In this document: positions 33,404 to 41,730 of the stretch, piece after piece | Position numbering within the stretch: position 1 is the stretch's first letter | How the letters are laid out: each line of letters opens with the position of its first letter | Position numbers and translations under genes: made by a program | Notes under the pieces: model-generated | The model's database searches: none | Told to the model about the DNA's origin: nothing | The model's input: the letters and a program-made list of their open reading frames with translations, nothing else | NCBI GenBank assembly: GCA_963712835.1 | Contig: CAVQJJ010000014.1 | Span: forward strand, 1-64,000 | Reading direction: 5' to 3' | Length of the DNA stretch: 64,000 bases | DNA from: DATARH01 sp963712835 | Lineage (GTDB): Bacteria > Pseudomonadota > Alphaproteobacteria > ATCC43930 > CGMCC-115725

Positions 33404-34453
33404 TTACATCAGGAAAACGCCCTTGCCGGTGGTTTGCGTGTCGAACAGCTTGTAGGCCTCGTCGGCTTGGTCGAGCTTCCAGCGGTGAGTGAACAGCGCC
33501 TCGACATCGATGCCGCGATCGGCGACGAAGCGCGCGCATTCCTCCTGACCGATCGACGAGAAGGTCCACGACGCGACAATCGTTAGCTGTTTGCGCAGCA
33601 TGTCCGGGCTGACGTCGATCTCGACCTTGTTGCGCTCGCCGACAAAGCAGGTCGTGCCCCACACCTTGGTCGCACGCACCGCGGCGATGCGGCCCTCGGG
33701 CTGCGACGAGGTGTCGAGCGTGAACTCGGCGCCGTAGCCGTGCGTCAGATCCTTGATCGCGCCCACGGGATCGTTGGAGCGCGGGTTGACGGTCTCGGCG
33801 GCACCGAAATCCTTGGCGCGCTGCAGCCGTTCCTCGCTGATGTCGAGCGCGATGACCCGCGCCCCCATCGCCGCCGCCAATTGCGTCGCCGACAGGCCGA
33901 CCGGGCCCTGGCCGAAGATCGCGATCGTGTCGTTGCCGGAAAGCCGGATGCGGCGCAGCGCCCCATAGGCGGTGCCAGTACCGCACGAGATCGCCGCGCC
34001 GGTCGTGAACGACAATTCGTCGGGTAGCGGCACGACGGTGAACGCCGGCACTTTCATATAGGCGGCGTGGCCGCCATGCGCGTTGTTGCCGTAGACCTTG
34101 ACCGGGGTCTCCTGGCACAGCTGCGACCAGCCCGAGCGGCAATGGCCGCAGACGCGGCAGCCTTCGTAATGGTGCACCATGACGCGCTGTCCGACCTTGG
34201 CGAGCGACGGGCTGACCGCGGTGCCGACCGCCGCGACGATGCCGCATGGCTCGTGCCCGCCGATGGTGGGCGCGGAGGGCGCTGCGAGCCCGCCGGTCTC
34301 GCCGCCGGCTTTCGGCCGGCGGTACTGGTGCAGGTCGCTGCCGCACATGCCCGAGGCCTTCATCTCGATGACGACCTCATCCGGACCGGGCGTCGGGTCG
34401 GGGAAGTTCATCAGTTCGAGCTCGCGACCGCCGGTGAATACGACCCCGCGCAT
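33404..34453 (-). CDS. Zinc-dependent alcohol dehydrogenase family protein
   Basis: A 349-residue medium-chain dehydrogenase. Catalytic-zinc residues are seen in ASGMCGSDLHQYR (Cys near residue 36) and GGHEPCGIVAAVG (His-Glu). The structural zinc lobe GCRVCGHCRSGWSQLCQ has the four cysteines. The Rossmann motif is IAIFGQGPVGLSATQLA near residue 175. ATG 34453 follows GAGGAGG. It resembles threonine/sorbitol dehydrogenase-like members; substrate unknown. A flavoprotein gene diverges from it 65 nt away. Confidence 0.92.
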   Translation of the reverse strand: MRGVVFTGGRELELMNFPDPTPGPDEVVIEMKASGMCGSDLHQYRRPKAGGETGGLAAPSAPTIGGHEPCGIVAAVGTAVSPSLAKVGQRVMVHHYEGCRVCGHCRSGWSQLCQETPVKVYGNNAHGGHAAYMKVPAFTVVPLPDELSFTTGAAISCGTGTAYGALRRIRLSGNDTIAIFGQGPVGLSATQLAAAMGARVIALDISEERLQRAKDFGAAETVNPRSNDPVGAIKDLTHGYGAEFTLDTSSQPEGRIAAVRATKVWGTTCFVGERNKVEIDVSPDMLRKQLTIVASWTFSSIGQEECARFVADRGIDVEALFTHRWKLDQADEAYKLFDTQTTGKGVFLM

Positions 34454-34518
34454 GGTTTCCTCCTCACAGCGTTTGTTGCTGGCGATGCTAGCATGAGTTT
34501 CGGCATGAGGAATGACGG

Positions 34519-35106
34519 ATGCGTGTCCTGGTGATTTATGCCCACCCGCTCGCCGACAGCTTTGCCGGTGCGCTGCACTGTGCGGTGATCGAGGCGCTGG
34601 GCGAGGCCGGGCACGAGGTCGACGATTGCGACCTCTATGCGATGGGGTTCGATCCGGTGATGACCGCGGCCGAGCGGCGGGCGCACAACACGCCGCATCC
34701 CGACGCATCGGCGGTCGAGCACCATGTCGAGCGGCTGCGCGCCGCCGACGCGCTGGTGCTGTGCTTTCCGGTGTGGTGGTACGGCATGCCGGCGATCCTC
34801 AAAGGCTATTTCGACCGGGTGTGGGTCAATGGCGTCGCCTTCCACCTGCATGCTGGCGGGAAGATCGAGCCGGGGCTACACCGGCTGAGGAAATTGTGGG
34901 TGGTATGCACCTACGGCGCGCCGTGGTGGCTCATCAAGCTGCTGCTGCGCGATCCGGTGCGCGGGGTCATCCATACCGGCATACGCGGGCTGTGCACGCG
35001 GCATGTAAAGAGCCGGATTTTCGCGCTCTACAGCATCGAGGCGAAGACCTCGGTGGAAACCGGGCGGTTTTTGGCGAAGATAAGGCGGGCGTTCAGGGGG
35101 TTTTAA
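34519..35106 (+). CDS. NAD(P)H-dependent flavoprotein oxidoreductase (NQO/MdaB-like)
   Basis: A 195-residue flavodoxin-like oxidoreductase. The start VLVIYAHPLADSFAGAL is the FMN/FAD phosphate loop of the quinone-reductase group (DT-diaphorase, MdaB, KefF). FPVWWYGMPAILKGYFDRVW near residue 78 is the diagnostic flavin-binding block. It probably does two-electron reduction of quinones or nitro compounds. GAGG precedes the ATG. It is divergent from the zinc dehydrogenase and convergent with the TAXI gene. Confidence 0.9.
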   Translation: MRVLVIYAHPLADSFAGALHCAVIEALGEAGHEVDDCDLYAMGFDPVMTAAERRAHNTPHPDASAVEHHVERLRAADALVLCFPVWWYGMPAILKGYFDRVWVNGVAFHLHAGGKIEPGLHRLRKLWVVCTYGAPWWLIKLLLRDPVRGVIHTGIRGLCTRHVKSRIFALYSIEAKTSVETGRFLAKIRRAFRGF

Positions 35107-35136
35107 CGTCCGTCGAAACGCACCCTGCAAGCGCCT

Positions 35137-35994
35137 CTAGAGAATGCCGATTTCCTTCAGGTAACGCGTGACGCCGGGATGGATCAGCGCCGGGTCGGGC
35201 GCGGCGGCGGCAGTATTGGCGGCGGTGGTTTCCTTGGCCTGACCGAGCTTCGCAGCGAGTTGCGCTTCTCCCGCGTGCAGCGCTTTCGCCAGGCGATAGC
35301 CGGTGTCGTAAGGCAGGCCGGGGCGCGCCAGGATGAACGACCAGGAGCCGACGGAATGGATCGGCTCGGTCTGGCCGGGGTAGCAGCCGGCCGGCACAGT
35401 CAGCGGCTTCAGGAAGGCGTGCCTGGTGCGGATTTGCGCCGCCTCGGCGGGGCTCGGGGCGATAAAGCGGCCACCGGCCTCGGCGATTTTGGCAAAGCCC
35501 GGCCAGCCGATCCCGCCGCCCCACAGCGCCGCGGCGCGGCCATCCAAGACCATGTCCGGGCCGTCGCCGGCGCGGTCGAGAAAGATCGCGGTGAAGTCGC
35601 GCTCCATGTCGAGGCCTATACCGTCGAGCACGGCGCGCGCCAGCACCACCAGCCCCGAACCGGCGGCGCCGAACGCCACCGGCTTGCCCTTGAGGTCGCC
35701 AATCGATCGCGCCGGGCTGTCGCCACGCACCACGAACATGCCGGCGGTCGAATACATCGCGGTGAGGATGGTCAGCCCGGCATTGCGGGAGAACGGCTCG
35801 ATCGCCACCTCGCCGGTCACAAGGCCGAGATCGACCTCACCGGCTTCCAAGAGCGGCACGTTTTCGGTCGAACCTTTGGTGTTGCGGCACTCGATCCCGA
35901 GCGAAGGATCGATCGCGTTAATGATTTCGGCAACAACCCCGCCATAAAGCGGAAACCCGCCGCCCGGTGTCGCGGTCGCGAGGGTAACGGGCAT
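35137..35994 (-). CDS. TAXI-family TRAP solute-binding protein without signal peptide
   Basis: A 285-residue TAXI (TRAP-associated extracytoplasmic immunogenic) binding-protein domain. The N-terminal LATATPGGGFPLYGGVVAEIIN is the TAXI hallmark (GTGGVYYPLG-like). The domain ends are complete, but ATG 35994 places the domain only a few residues in, with no leader. Upstream codons in this frame overlap the cupin gene and look like shadow sequence. No DctQM-like permease is adjacent. It starts 2 nt after the cupin stop, so the two are co-transcribed. Either a cytoplasmic binding protein or one that lost its leader. Confidence 0.85.
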   Translation of the reverse strand: MPVTLATATPGGGFPLYGGVVAEIINAIDPSLGIECRNTKGSTENVPLLEAGEVDLGLVTGEVAIEPFSRNAGLTILTAMYSTAGMFVVRGDSPARSIGDLKGKPVAFGAAGSGLVVLARAVLDGIGLDMERDFTAIFLDRAGDGPDMVLDGRAAALWGGGIGWPGFAKIAEAGGRFIAPSPAEAAQIRTRHAFLKPLTVPAGCYPGQTEPIHSVGSWSFILARPGLPYDTGYRLAKALHAGEAQLAAKLGQAKETTAANTAAAAPDPALIHPGVTRYLKEIGIL

Positions 35995-35996
35995 CG

Positions 35997-36470
35997 CTAT
36001 TTCTTGTGGATCGGGTCGACCCACAGCACTTCCTCGGGTTTTTCGACCGGCTCGATGTCGAGGTTGACCACCACCGCTTCGTTGTCGCTGCGCACCAGCA
36101 CGCATTCCAATGTCTCGTCGGACGAGGCGTTGATCTCCTGGTGCGGCACGTAAGGCGGGACGAAGATGAAATCGCCGGGCCCGGCCTCGGCGACATATTC
36201 GAGGTGGTTGCCCCAGCGCATCCGCGCCTTGCCCTTGATGACGTAGATCACGCTTTCCAATTCGCCATGGTGATGCGCGCCGGTCTTGGCATTGGCGTGG
36301 ATGTGCACGGTGCCGGCCCAGATCTTCTGCGCGCCAACTCGCGCGAAGTTGATCGCCGCGGCGCGGTTCATCCCCGGCGTCTGCGGCGTGTTGGTGTCGA
36401 GCTGGCTGCCGGGGATCACCTTGACCCCGTGCTCCTTCCAGTCGACGTCGTCATGCGTATGGTCGGTCAT
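35997..36470 (-). CDS. Cupin domain protein
   Basis: A 157-residue single-domain cupin. Motif 1 is AKTGAHHHGELESVIYVIKG, with the two metal His and the Glu; motif 2 has YVPHQEINASS with the last His. ATG 36470 (MTDHTHDDVDW) is preferred over the in-frame start at 36488. It is translationally close to the TAXI gene downstream. Cupins of this type may be small oxygenases, isomerases or ligand sensors; the pair may handle one carboxylate (inference). Confidence 0.87.
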   Translation of the reverse strand: MTDHTHDDVDWKEHGVKVIPGSQLDTNTPQTPGMNRAAAINFARVGAQKIWAGTVHIHANAKTGAHHHGELESVIYVIKGKARMRWGNHLEYVAEAGPGDFIFVPPYVPHQEINASSDETLECVLVRSDNEAVVVNLDIEPVEKPEEVLWVDPIHKK

Positions 36471-36561
36471 TCGCCCACCCCCAGCCATTGAGTTTCAGAT
36501 AGCCGAGCCAAGCCACGTTTACAACGCGAACAGCAAAGCTCTTGCAATTCGGGCCCTCCAA

Positions 36562-36585
36562 GATATATCTTATTTCCGATATATC
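36562..36585 (+). promoter_or_regulatory. Double GATATATC operator upstream of the PadR regulator
   Basis: Two copies of the self-complementary octamer GATATATC at 36562-36569 and 36578-36585, centres 16 bp apart, in an otherwise GC-rich region 55-80 nt before ATG 36641. The arrangement suits a dimeric PadR repressor covering its own promoter. Confidence 0.65.
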
Positions 36586-36640
36586 GAAGATCGCTCACAA
36601 TGGGCCGATCCGGTCATATCGAGCAATGAGGAAATTTTTG

Positions 36641-37231
36641 ATGCATTGGCATAGACACCAACACGATGAGCACGATCACCGCCGCGCCGAGTATCGGCAT
36701 ATGCGAAGCGGCTTCGGCTTTGGCGCCCGGCCGGGACGGCCGGGTCATCACGGGATGCATGGCGGCCGGGCGCGCCGGTTTTTCGATCACGGCGATCTCC
36801 GCTACGTGCTGCTCGGCCTCATCGCCGAGCAGCCGCGCCACGGCTACGAGCTGATCAAGGCGATCGAGGAGAAGTTCGGCGGCCTCTACAGCCCGAGCCC
36901 CGGCGTGGTCTACCCGACGCTGACCCTGCTGGAAGAGCTCGGCTACATCCGTCCGCAGGGCGACGACGGCACGCGCAAACAGTTTGCCGTGACGCAAGAG
37001 GGCAGCGAATTTCTTGCCGCGAACCGCGTCGTCGTCGACCAGATTTTTGCGCGCATGGCCGAAGTGACCCGCACCTACGGCGGGGGACCGGCGCCGGAAA
37101 TCCGCCGCGCGCTGCAAAATCTCGAAGCGGCGCTGGCGATCCGGCTCGGCCGCGGCCCGCTCGGCGCCGACGAGGTGCGCGCGGTGACCACGATCCTCGA
37201 CCGCGCCGCCGGCGAGGTCGAACGCAGCTAA
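36641..37231 (+). CDS. PadR-family regulator with His-rich N-terminus (YqjI-like)
   Basis: A 196-residue transcription factor. Residues 1-45 are rich in His (MHWHRHQHDEHDHRRAEYRH and GHHGMHGG), a likely metal-binding tail. The winged helix follows at about 48-125: DLRYVLLGLIAEQPRHGYEL, then PGVVYPTLTLLEELGYI. The C-terminal helix region includes ALQNLEAALAIRLG and TTILDRAAGEV. The order and blocks match E. coli YqjI, a nickel-responsive repressor of the ferric reductase gene yqjH. ATG 36641 follows GAGGA. No siderophore-interacting protein gene lies next to it, so its targets beyond itself are unknown. Confidence 0.88.
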   Translation: MHWHRHQHDEHDHRRAEYRHMRSGFGFGARPGRPGHHGMHGGRARRFFDHGDLRYVLLGLIAEQPRHGYELIKAIEEKFGGLYSPSPGVVYPTLTLLEELGYIRPQGDDGTRKQFAVTQEGSEFLAANRVVVDQIFARMAEVTRTYGGGPAPEIRRALQNLEAALAIRLGRGPLGADEVRAVTTILDRAAGEVERS

Positions 37232-37261
37232 CCCGGACCCGTCTCGCGCCTGTCGGATCCA

Positions 37262-37286
37262 CCCTCTCCCGCATTGCGGGAGAGGG
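37262..37286. terminator. Bidirectional hairpin between convergent genes
   Basis: CCCTCTCCCGC (37262-37272) and GCGGGAGAGGG (37276-37286) form a perfect 11-bp stem with a 3-base loop, exactly between the PadR stop (37231) and the aminotransferase stop (37294). A short pyrimidine stretch follows on the plus strand. Likely terminates both transcripts. Confidence 0.65.
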
Positions 37287-37293
37287 GCTTGTC

Positions 37294-38703
37294 TTATGCG
37301 GCCGCCTTCAACTCGGGCATCGCCGCGTCGAACCCGCGCTGGAAGCGGTCGAGCGCTTCGTCGATCTCGGCGGGAGTGATGCAAAGAGGCGGCGAGAACG
37401 AGATCGCCTCGACATAGGGCAGCGCGCGCACCATCACGCCTTGCTCGAACGCCTTTTTTTGGATGATGCGGTGGACCCATTTGTCGTGGTCGAACCACCG
37501 CTTGGTCTTGCGGTCGGCGACCAACTCGATCGCCATCATCAGCCCCTCGCCGCGGATGTCGCCGACATAGGGATGGTCGCCGAACCGCTCGCGCAGCTGC
37601 GCCTTGAAATAGGCGCCCATCGCCGCCGAATTCTCGATGAGGTTCTCGCGCTCCATGACGTCGAGATTGGCCATCGCCACGGCGCCGCCCACCGGGTGGC
37701 CGGAATAGGTGAAGCCGTGCATCACCGGCCCGATCTCGGGCGAGGCGTCGCGCAGCACATTCCACATCCGCTCGGAGATCACCGAGGCGGAAAGCGGAAA
37801 ATAGGCGCTGGTGATGCCCTTGGCGAGGGTCACGATGTCGGGCTTGAGGTCGTAGAGCCCGGTGGCGAACCACGAGCCGGTGCGGCCGAACCCGGTGATG
37901 ACCTCGTCGGCGACAAAGAGGATGTCGTTTTCGTCGAGCACCTCCTGTACCTGCTCGAAATAGCCGCGCGGCGGGACGAATGCGCCGCCGGTGCCCATGA
38001 TCGGCTCGGCGATAAAGGCGGCGATGGTCTCCGGCCCTTCGCGATGGATCATGTCCTTCAATTCGCCGACCATCCGCCGGGTAAAAGCATCCTCGTCTTC
38101 GCCGGCTTCGCCGAAGCGGAAGAAATGCGGGCAGGCGGTGTGCAGCACGCCTGGCAGTGGCAGGTCGAACGCCTTGTGGAACGAGAGGATGCCGGTGAGG
38201 CTGCCCGCCGCCGCGGTGAGCCCGTGATACGAGCCGAGCCGCGAGATGATCTTCTTCTTGTCCGGCCTGCCGCGCAGATTGTTGTAGTAGCGCACGAGCT
38301 TGAAATTGGTGTCGTTGGCGTCGGAGCCGGACGTGCCGAAAAACACCTTCGACAGGTGCCCGGCGCCGGCGCGTTCGCGGAACAGCGCCAGCACCCGGTC
38401 GGCGAGGCGGATGATCGGCTCGTTGGAATACGACGAGAACAGGTGGTAGTAGCCGAGATCGGCCATCGCCTTGGCCGCGGCCTCACCCAATTCGGCGCGG
38501 CCGTAGCCGATATTGACGCACCACAGCCCGGCGCCGCAGTCGATCAGCTCGCGCCCCTCGCGGTTCTTGACGCGCACCCCGGAGCCGCCGGCGATGATCG
38601 TCGGGCCGTTTTGCAGATGCTCGGCGATCGAGGTCGACGGATGCATGATGCTCTGCCGGTCCATCTCCTCGAGCGAATAGTTTTCCTGCAGATCGAGCGA
38701 CAT
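37294..38703 (-). CDS. Class III aminotransferase (omega-transaminase type)
   Basis: A 469-residue PLP enzyme. The PLP lysine is in TLAKGITSAYFPLSA near residue 300, the cofactor Asp in FVADEVITGFGRTG about 30 residues before, and GTSGSDANDTNFKL is the phosphate-binding region. The length and GAGLWCVNIGYGR start block fit omega-amino acid:pyruvate or putrescine-type aminotransferases. The open frame runs back to 39159 but ATG 38703 is the family start. A SMP-30-like gene lies 8 nt upstream in the same operon. Amine donor unknown. Confidence 0.93.
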   Translation of the reverse strand: MSLDLQENYSLEEMDRQSIMHPSTSIAEHLQNGPTIIAGGSGVRVKNREGRELIDCGAGLWCVNIGYGRAELGEAAAKAMADLGYYHLFSSYSNEPIIRLADRVLALFRERAGAGHLSKVFFGTSGSDANDTNFKLVRYYNNLRGRPDKKKIISRLGSYHGLTAAAGSLTGILSFHKAFDLPLPGVLHTACPHFFRFGEAGEDEDAFTRRMVGELKDMIHREGPETIAAFIAEPIMGTGGAFVPPRGYFEQVQEVLDENDILFVADEVITGFGRTGSWFATGLYDLKPDIVTLAKGITSAYFPLSASVISERMWNVLRDASPEIGPVMHGFTYSGHPVGGAVAMANLDVMERENLIENSAAMGAYFKAQLRERFGDHPYVGDIRGEGLMMAIELVADRKTKRWFDHDKWVHRIIQKKAFEQGVMVRALPYVEAISFSPPLCITPAEIDEALDRFQRGFDAAMPELKAAA

Positions 38704-38711
38704 CGCGTCCC

Positions 38712-39611
38712 TCACTGGTGGGAGAAAAGCGTCAAGCCGGCGGTCGGCACGCGCGCATGCAGCACCGTACCGGTTTCGCTTTCGGTGACGTAGAGGCTCT
38801 TGCCGTCCGGACCGCCATAGGCGGCATTGGTGGTGGCGTGGCCGGCGCAGGACGGCAGCTCGTAGAGCGGCCTGCCGAACTTGCTGAAGATCCACACCGA
38901 CCCCATGCCGACATGGCACACCGCGAGGTTGCCCTCGCTGTCCATCGCCATGCCGTCGGGGCCGGTGCCGCCCGACATCTGGATGAAGATGCCGACCCGG
39001 CCGACGCTGCCGTCCGGGTTGAGCGGCACGCGCCACACCGCGTTGCCCCGCGTCACGGCGAGGTAGAGGATGCTTTCGTCGGGGGTCAGGATCAGCCCGT
39101 TCGGGCTCGGCACGTTGTCGAGCAGCAGGTCGAGCCGGCCATTGGCGCGCAGCCGCCATAGCCGCCCGGTCGGGTCGTGCAGTCCGGTCTCGCCCTGATC
39201 GGTGAAATAGAGGTCGCCGTTGCGCGCGAAATGCAAGTCGTTGAGCCCCTTGAAGCGCTCGCGGTGCGGCCGGTCGAAGAACACCTCGACCTTCCGCGTG
39301 TCTGGGTCGAGCAGCATCAGCCCCTGCTTGTGGTCGGCGATGAAGATGCGCCCGTCGCGATGGATTTTGAGGCCGTTCGGCTCGCCGTCATAGGTGGCGA
39401 CTAGGGTGAACTCGCCGCGCGGCGAAATCTTGAAGACCTGCCCGTAGGGGATGTTGGAGATGTAGAGATTGCCGTCGCGGTCGAAGGACGGGCCCTCGAT
39501 AAAGCAGTCGCGCGGCACGCCCGATTGGTGGCGCGGGTCGCGATGCTGGCGCAATTCGTCGGGAACGCGGGCGAAGATCTCGGTCTCGATGATCGGCGGC
39601 GCGGCGAACAC
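38712..39611 (-). CDS. SMP-30/gluconolactonase/LRE family protein
   Basis: A 299-residue six-bladed beta-propeller lactonase. Metal ligands expected for the family are present: Glu in FIEGPSFDRDGNLYI near residue 38, Asn in VPSPNGLILTPDE near 168, and Asp in GPDGMAMDSEGNL near 220. No signal peptide, so probably cytoplasmic. It is upstream of and close to the aminotransferase. A sugar-acid or other lactone hydrolase; substrate unknown. Confidence 0.92.
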   Translation of the reverse strand: MFAAPPIIETEIFARVPDELRQHRDPRHQSGVPRDCFIEGPSFDRDGNLYISNIPYGQVFKISPRGEFTLVATYDGEPNGLKIHRDGRIFIADHKQGLMLLDPDTRKVEVFFDRPHRERFKGLNDLHFARNGDLYFTDQGETGLHDPTGRLWRLRANGRLDLLLDNVPSPNGLILTPDESILYLAVTRGNAVWRVPLNPDGSVGRVGIFIQMSGGTGPDGMAMDSEGNLAVCHVGMGSVWIFSKFGRPLYELPSCAGHATTNAAYGGPDGKSLYVTESETGTVLHARVPTAGLTLFSHQ

Positions 39612-39742
39612 GGGTGCGGTTCCTTCGGATGACTGACGCGGCGGACCTTACCATGTGGCTCCATTCGGCTCACCGAATTGTGTGATGCAGAGCGAAGCGG
39701 CCGGTAGCACTACTGCGCCGCCAAAAACCTAGGGAGACACCG
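39612..39742. promoter_or_regulatory. Divergent promoter region
   Basis: A 131-bp spacer between the SMP-30 gene (minus) and the OB-fold-like secreted protein (plus). AGGGAGA at about 39731-39737 is the ribosome site of the plus-strand gene. No clear operator was found. Confidence 0.3.
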
Positions 39743-40360
39743 ATGCGCCCGCTCTCGCTTTTTGTCATCGCGATTGCCGGCATGATCACGCTGCCGGCGC
39801 TCGCGCAAAGCCCGTCGGCGGCCAACCCGCCGCCGACCGTGCGCATCCGCGGCACGGTCGACAAGCTCGACGGCGATACGCTCAAGGTGAAAGCAAAAGA
39901 CGGGTCGATGCAGACCATCACCGTCGCCCACAAGTCCGTGCAGTACTTCGAAAAAAAGAATCTTGCTGACATCAAGGTGGGCGACTTCCTCGCCTCGACT
40001 GGGATCAAGGGTACTAGCGGCAAGATCCACGCGATCGAGGTGCGCATCTTTCCCAAAGCGAGCCCCGACGGCGGCCGCCAGTTTCCGTGGGATTTGAGCC
40101 CGGACAGCGTGATGACCAACGCCACGGTCGGCCAGGTGACGCAAACCCCGAACGGGCCGCTCCTGCATGTGACCTTCACCGGCGGCGAGTCCGAATACAC
40201 GATTGGGCCGGACGTGCCCATCCTCGCCGGCGCCGATGGCGACAAGAGCCTCTTGCAGCCCGGCAAGGCGGTGTTCGTGATCGCCAGAAAGGGCGACGAC
40301 GGCAAGCTCACCAGCGCGCGCATCTATGTCGAGAAGGACGGCGTCAAACCGCCGATGTAG
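39743..40360 (+). CDS. Secreted protein with OB-like (DUF5666-type) domain
   Basis: A 205-residue exported protein. The signal peptide is MRPLSLFVIAIAGMITLPAL with cleavage after LAQ. The mature domain runs VRIRGTVDKLDGDTLKVKAKDG, then KVGDFLASTGIKG, then VGQVTQTPNGPLLHVTFTGGE and AVFVIARKGDDGKLTSARIYV, which reads as beta-rich OB-type repeats like DUF5666. The metal or partner is unknown. A hairpin element (40395-40472) follows it. Confidence 0.8.
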   Translation: MRPLSLFVIAIAGMITLPALAQSPSAANPPPTVRIRGTVDKLDGDTLKVKAKDGSMQTITVAHKSVQYFEKKNLADIKVGDFLASTGIKGTSGKIHAIEVRIFPKASPDGGRQFPWDLSPDSVMTNATVGQVTQTPNGPLLHVTFTGGESEYTIGPDVPILAGADGDKSLLQPGKAVFVIARKGDDGKLTSARIYVEKDGVKPPM

Positions 40361-40394
40361 GCTGCGCGGGATAGGACGCGGCCTGAAACTTTTC

Positions 40395-40472
40395 TCGTCG
40401 CCCGCGTAGGCGGGGGACTAGGGCAGGCGTCAAAACCGTTGCCCTGGATTCCCGCTTTCGCGGGAAAGACGA
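40395..40472. repeat. Intergenic palindromic element (CGTC..TTCCCGC type)
   Basis: TCGTCGCCCGCGTAGGCGGG from 40395 with GGGCA, answered by TGCCCTGGATTCCCGC then TTTCGCGGGAAAGACGA to 40472. It closely matches arms at 46115-46245 and 55752-55831. It ends about 22 nt before the GTG of msrQ. Confidence 0.75.
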
Positions 40473-40493
40473 TGTGGCTGGGTAGAAGGTGCC

Positions 40494-41354
40494 GTGAAAC
40501 TCCCCTGGAACGATTACAACGGTAGGTTATCGCCGCTGAAGCTGACGGTGTTCATCGCGCTGTTCCTGCCGGTGGCGTGGACGGCGGTTGAGGCGCTGAC
40601 CGGTAATCTCGGCGCCCGGCCGCTGACCCAGGCGATCCACCAGCAGGGGCTATGGACGATCCGCCTCATCTTGATCGCGCTCGCGATCACGCCGTTGAAG
40701 GCGATCCTCGCCTGGCAGCGGCTGATCCTGGTGCGGCGCATGGTCGGCGTCGCCGCCTTCGCCTATGTGCTGCTGCATTTCACGCTCTACGTCGCCGACG
40801 AGAACTTCAACCTCGTCACCGTGGCGAGCGAGATCGTAAAGCGCATTTATCTCACGATCGGGTTTACCGCGCTGTGCGGCCTGGCCGCGCTCGCCGCGAC
40901 CTCGACCGACCGGATGGTCCGCCGCATGGGCCGCAAGTGGCAGACGCTGCACCGGCTGGTCTACGTGATCTGCGTGCTCGGCCTCATCCACTATTCGATG
41001 CAGTCGAAGCTCGAACAGTGGGAGCCGACCATCGCCGACGGGATTTTCGTCTGGCTGATGGGCTATCGGCTGCTGGCGTGGAAATTCGCGGTGCGCGGAC
41101 GCCTGGCGCTGCCGTGGATCGCCGGCCTCGGGGTCGTCGCGACCGCGCTGACCGGGCTCGGCGAAGCGCTCTATTTTCACATCGCCTTTCACGCGCCGGT
41201 AACGCGCGTGCTGATGGCCGATTTCTCGCTGCAGACTGGGGTACGGCCGGCAGTCGTCGTCGCCGGCTTCAGCCTGATCGTACTGGCCGCCGGCATGGTG
41301 CGCACCCTGGTGTTGCCGCCGGCGAGAGGCAGACCGCGCCCCCGTTTCGCCTAG
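40494..41354 (+). CDS. msrQ: MsrQ: haem-binding membrane subunit of methionine sulfoxide reductase
   Basis: A 286-residue inner-membrane ferric-reductase-like protein. Five to six helices carry the haem His candidates: VLLHFTLYVADENFN near residue 98, and LHRLVYVICVLGLIHYSMQSK around residues 158-175. The layout is that of MsrQ/YedZ, which passes electrons to the periplasmic molybdoenzyme MsrP for repair of oxidised methionine. The length, about 70 residues over E. coli MsrQ, reflects a C-terminal extension with extra hydrophobic segments. GTG 40494 is the start. msrP, usually just upstream, is not in this window. Confidence 0.87.
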   Translation: MKLPWNDYNGRLSPLKLTVFIALFLPVAWTAVEALTGNLGARPLTQAIHQQGLWTIRLILIALAITPLKAILAWQRLILVRRMVGVAAFAYVLLHFTLYVADENFNLVTVASEIVKRIYLTIGFTALCGLAALAATSTDRMVRRMGRKWQTLHRLVYVICVLGLIHYSMQSKLEQWEPTIADGIFVWLMGYRLLAWKFAVRGRLALPWIAGLGVVATALTGLGEALYFHIAFHAPVTRVLMADFSLQTGVRPAVVVAGFSLIVLAAGMVRTLVLPPARGRPRPRFA

Positions 41355-41417
41355 AATCGGAATTATCCGTCGGCCGCTGAGCGACTTAGCGTCATGCTTT
41401 TCGGCAGAGGATTGGCT

Positions 41418-41711
41418 ATGGTCGGCCCTATGCAGTATCGGATCGAGATTTCGACCAGCCGCGAGGGCGTCGCGCGCATCCATCTGCCGGGGCGCAGCCT
41501 CGAATTGGAGGCGCGCGGCGAGGAGGGCGGGTGGCAGGTCGCGGTCGTCGATCCGCAACAGCCCCCGGCGCAGGATGCCGACAACACCGTCGCGCTCGCC
41601 GCGGCGAGCGCCAACGACGCGGTGTGGCGCGTCGCCCGCGCCGCGGTGCGCGCCGTCTCGGAGCTCACCAACAGCCCGCTCGAACACGAACTGCGCCACG
41701 ACCCCGAATAG
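41418..41711 (+). CDS. Small conserved-looking protein, unknown
   Basis: A 97-residue soluble protein with no membrane segment or known motif. It reads as a small beta/alpha domain: IEISTSREGVARIHLPGRSL, then WQVAVVDPQQPP, then a helix AVWRVARAAVRAVSELTNSP. ATG 41418 follows AGAGGA at six bases; ATG 41394 is also in frame. It sits 19 nt before the LVIVD-repeat gene, so they are probably co-transcribed. Confidence 0.6.
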   Translation: MVGPMQYRIEISTSREGVARIHLPGRSLELEARGEEGGWQVAVVDPQQPPAQDADNTVALAAASANDAVWRVARAAVRAVSELTNSPLEHELRHDPE

Positions 41712-41730
41712 AAGGCCCGAGGGAGGAACG

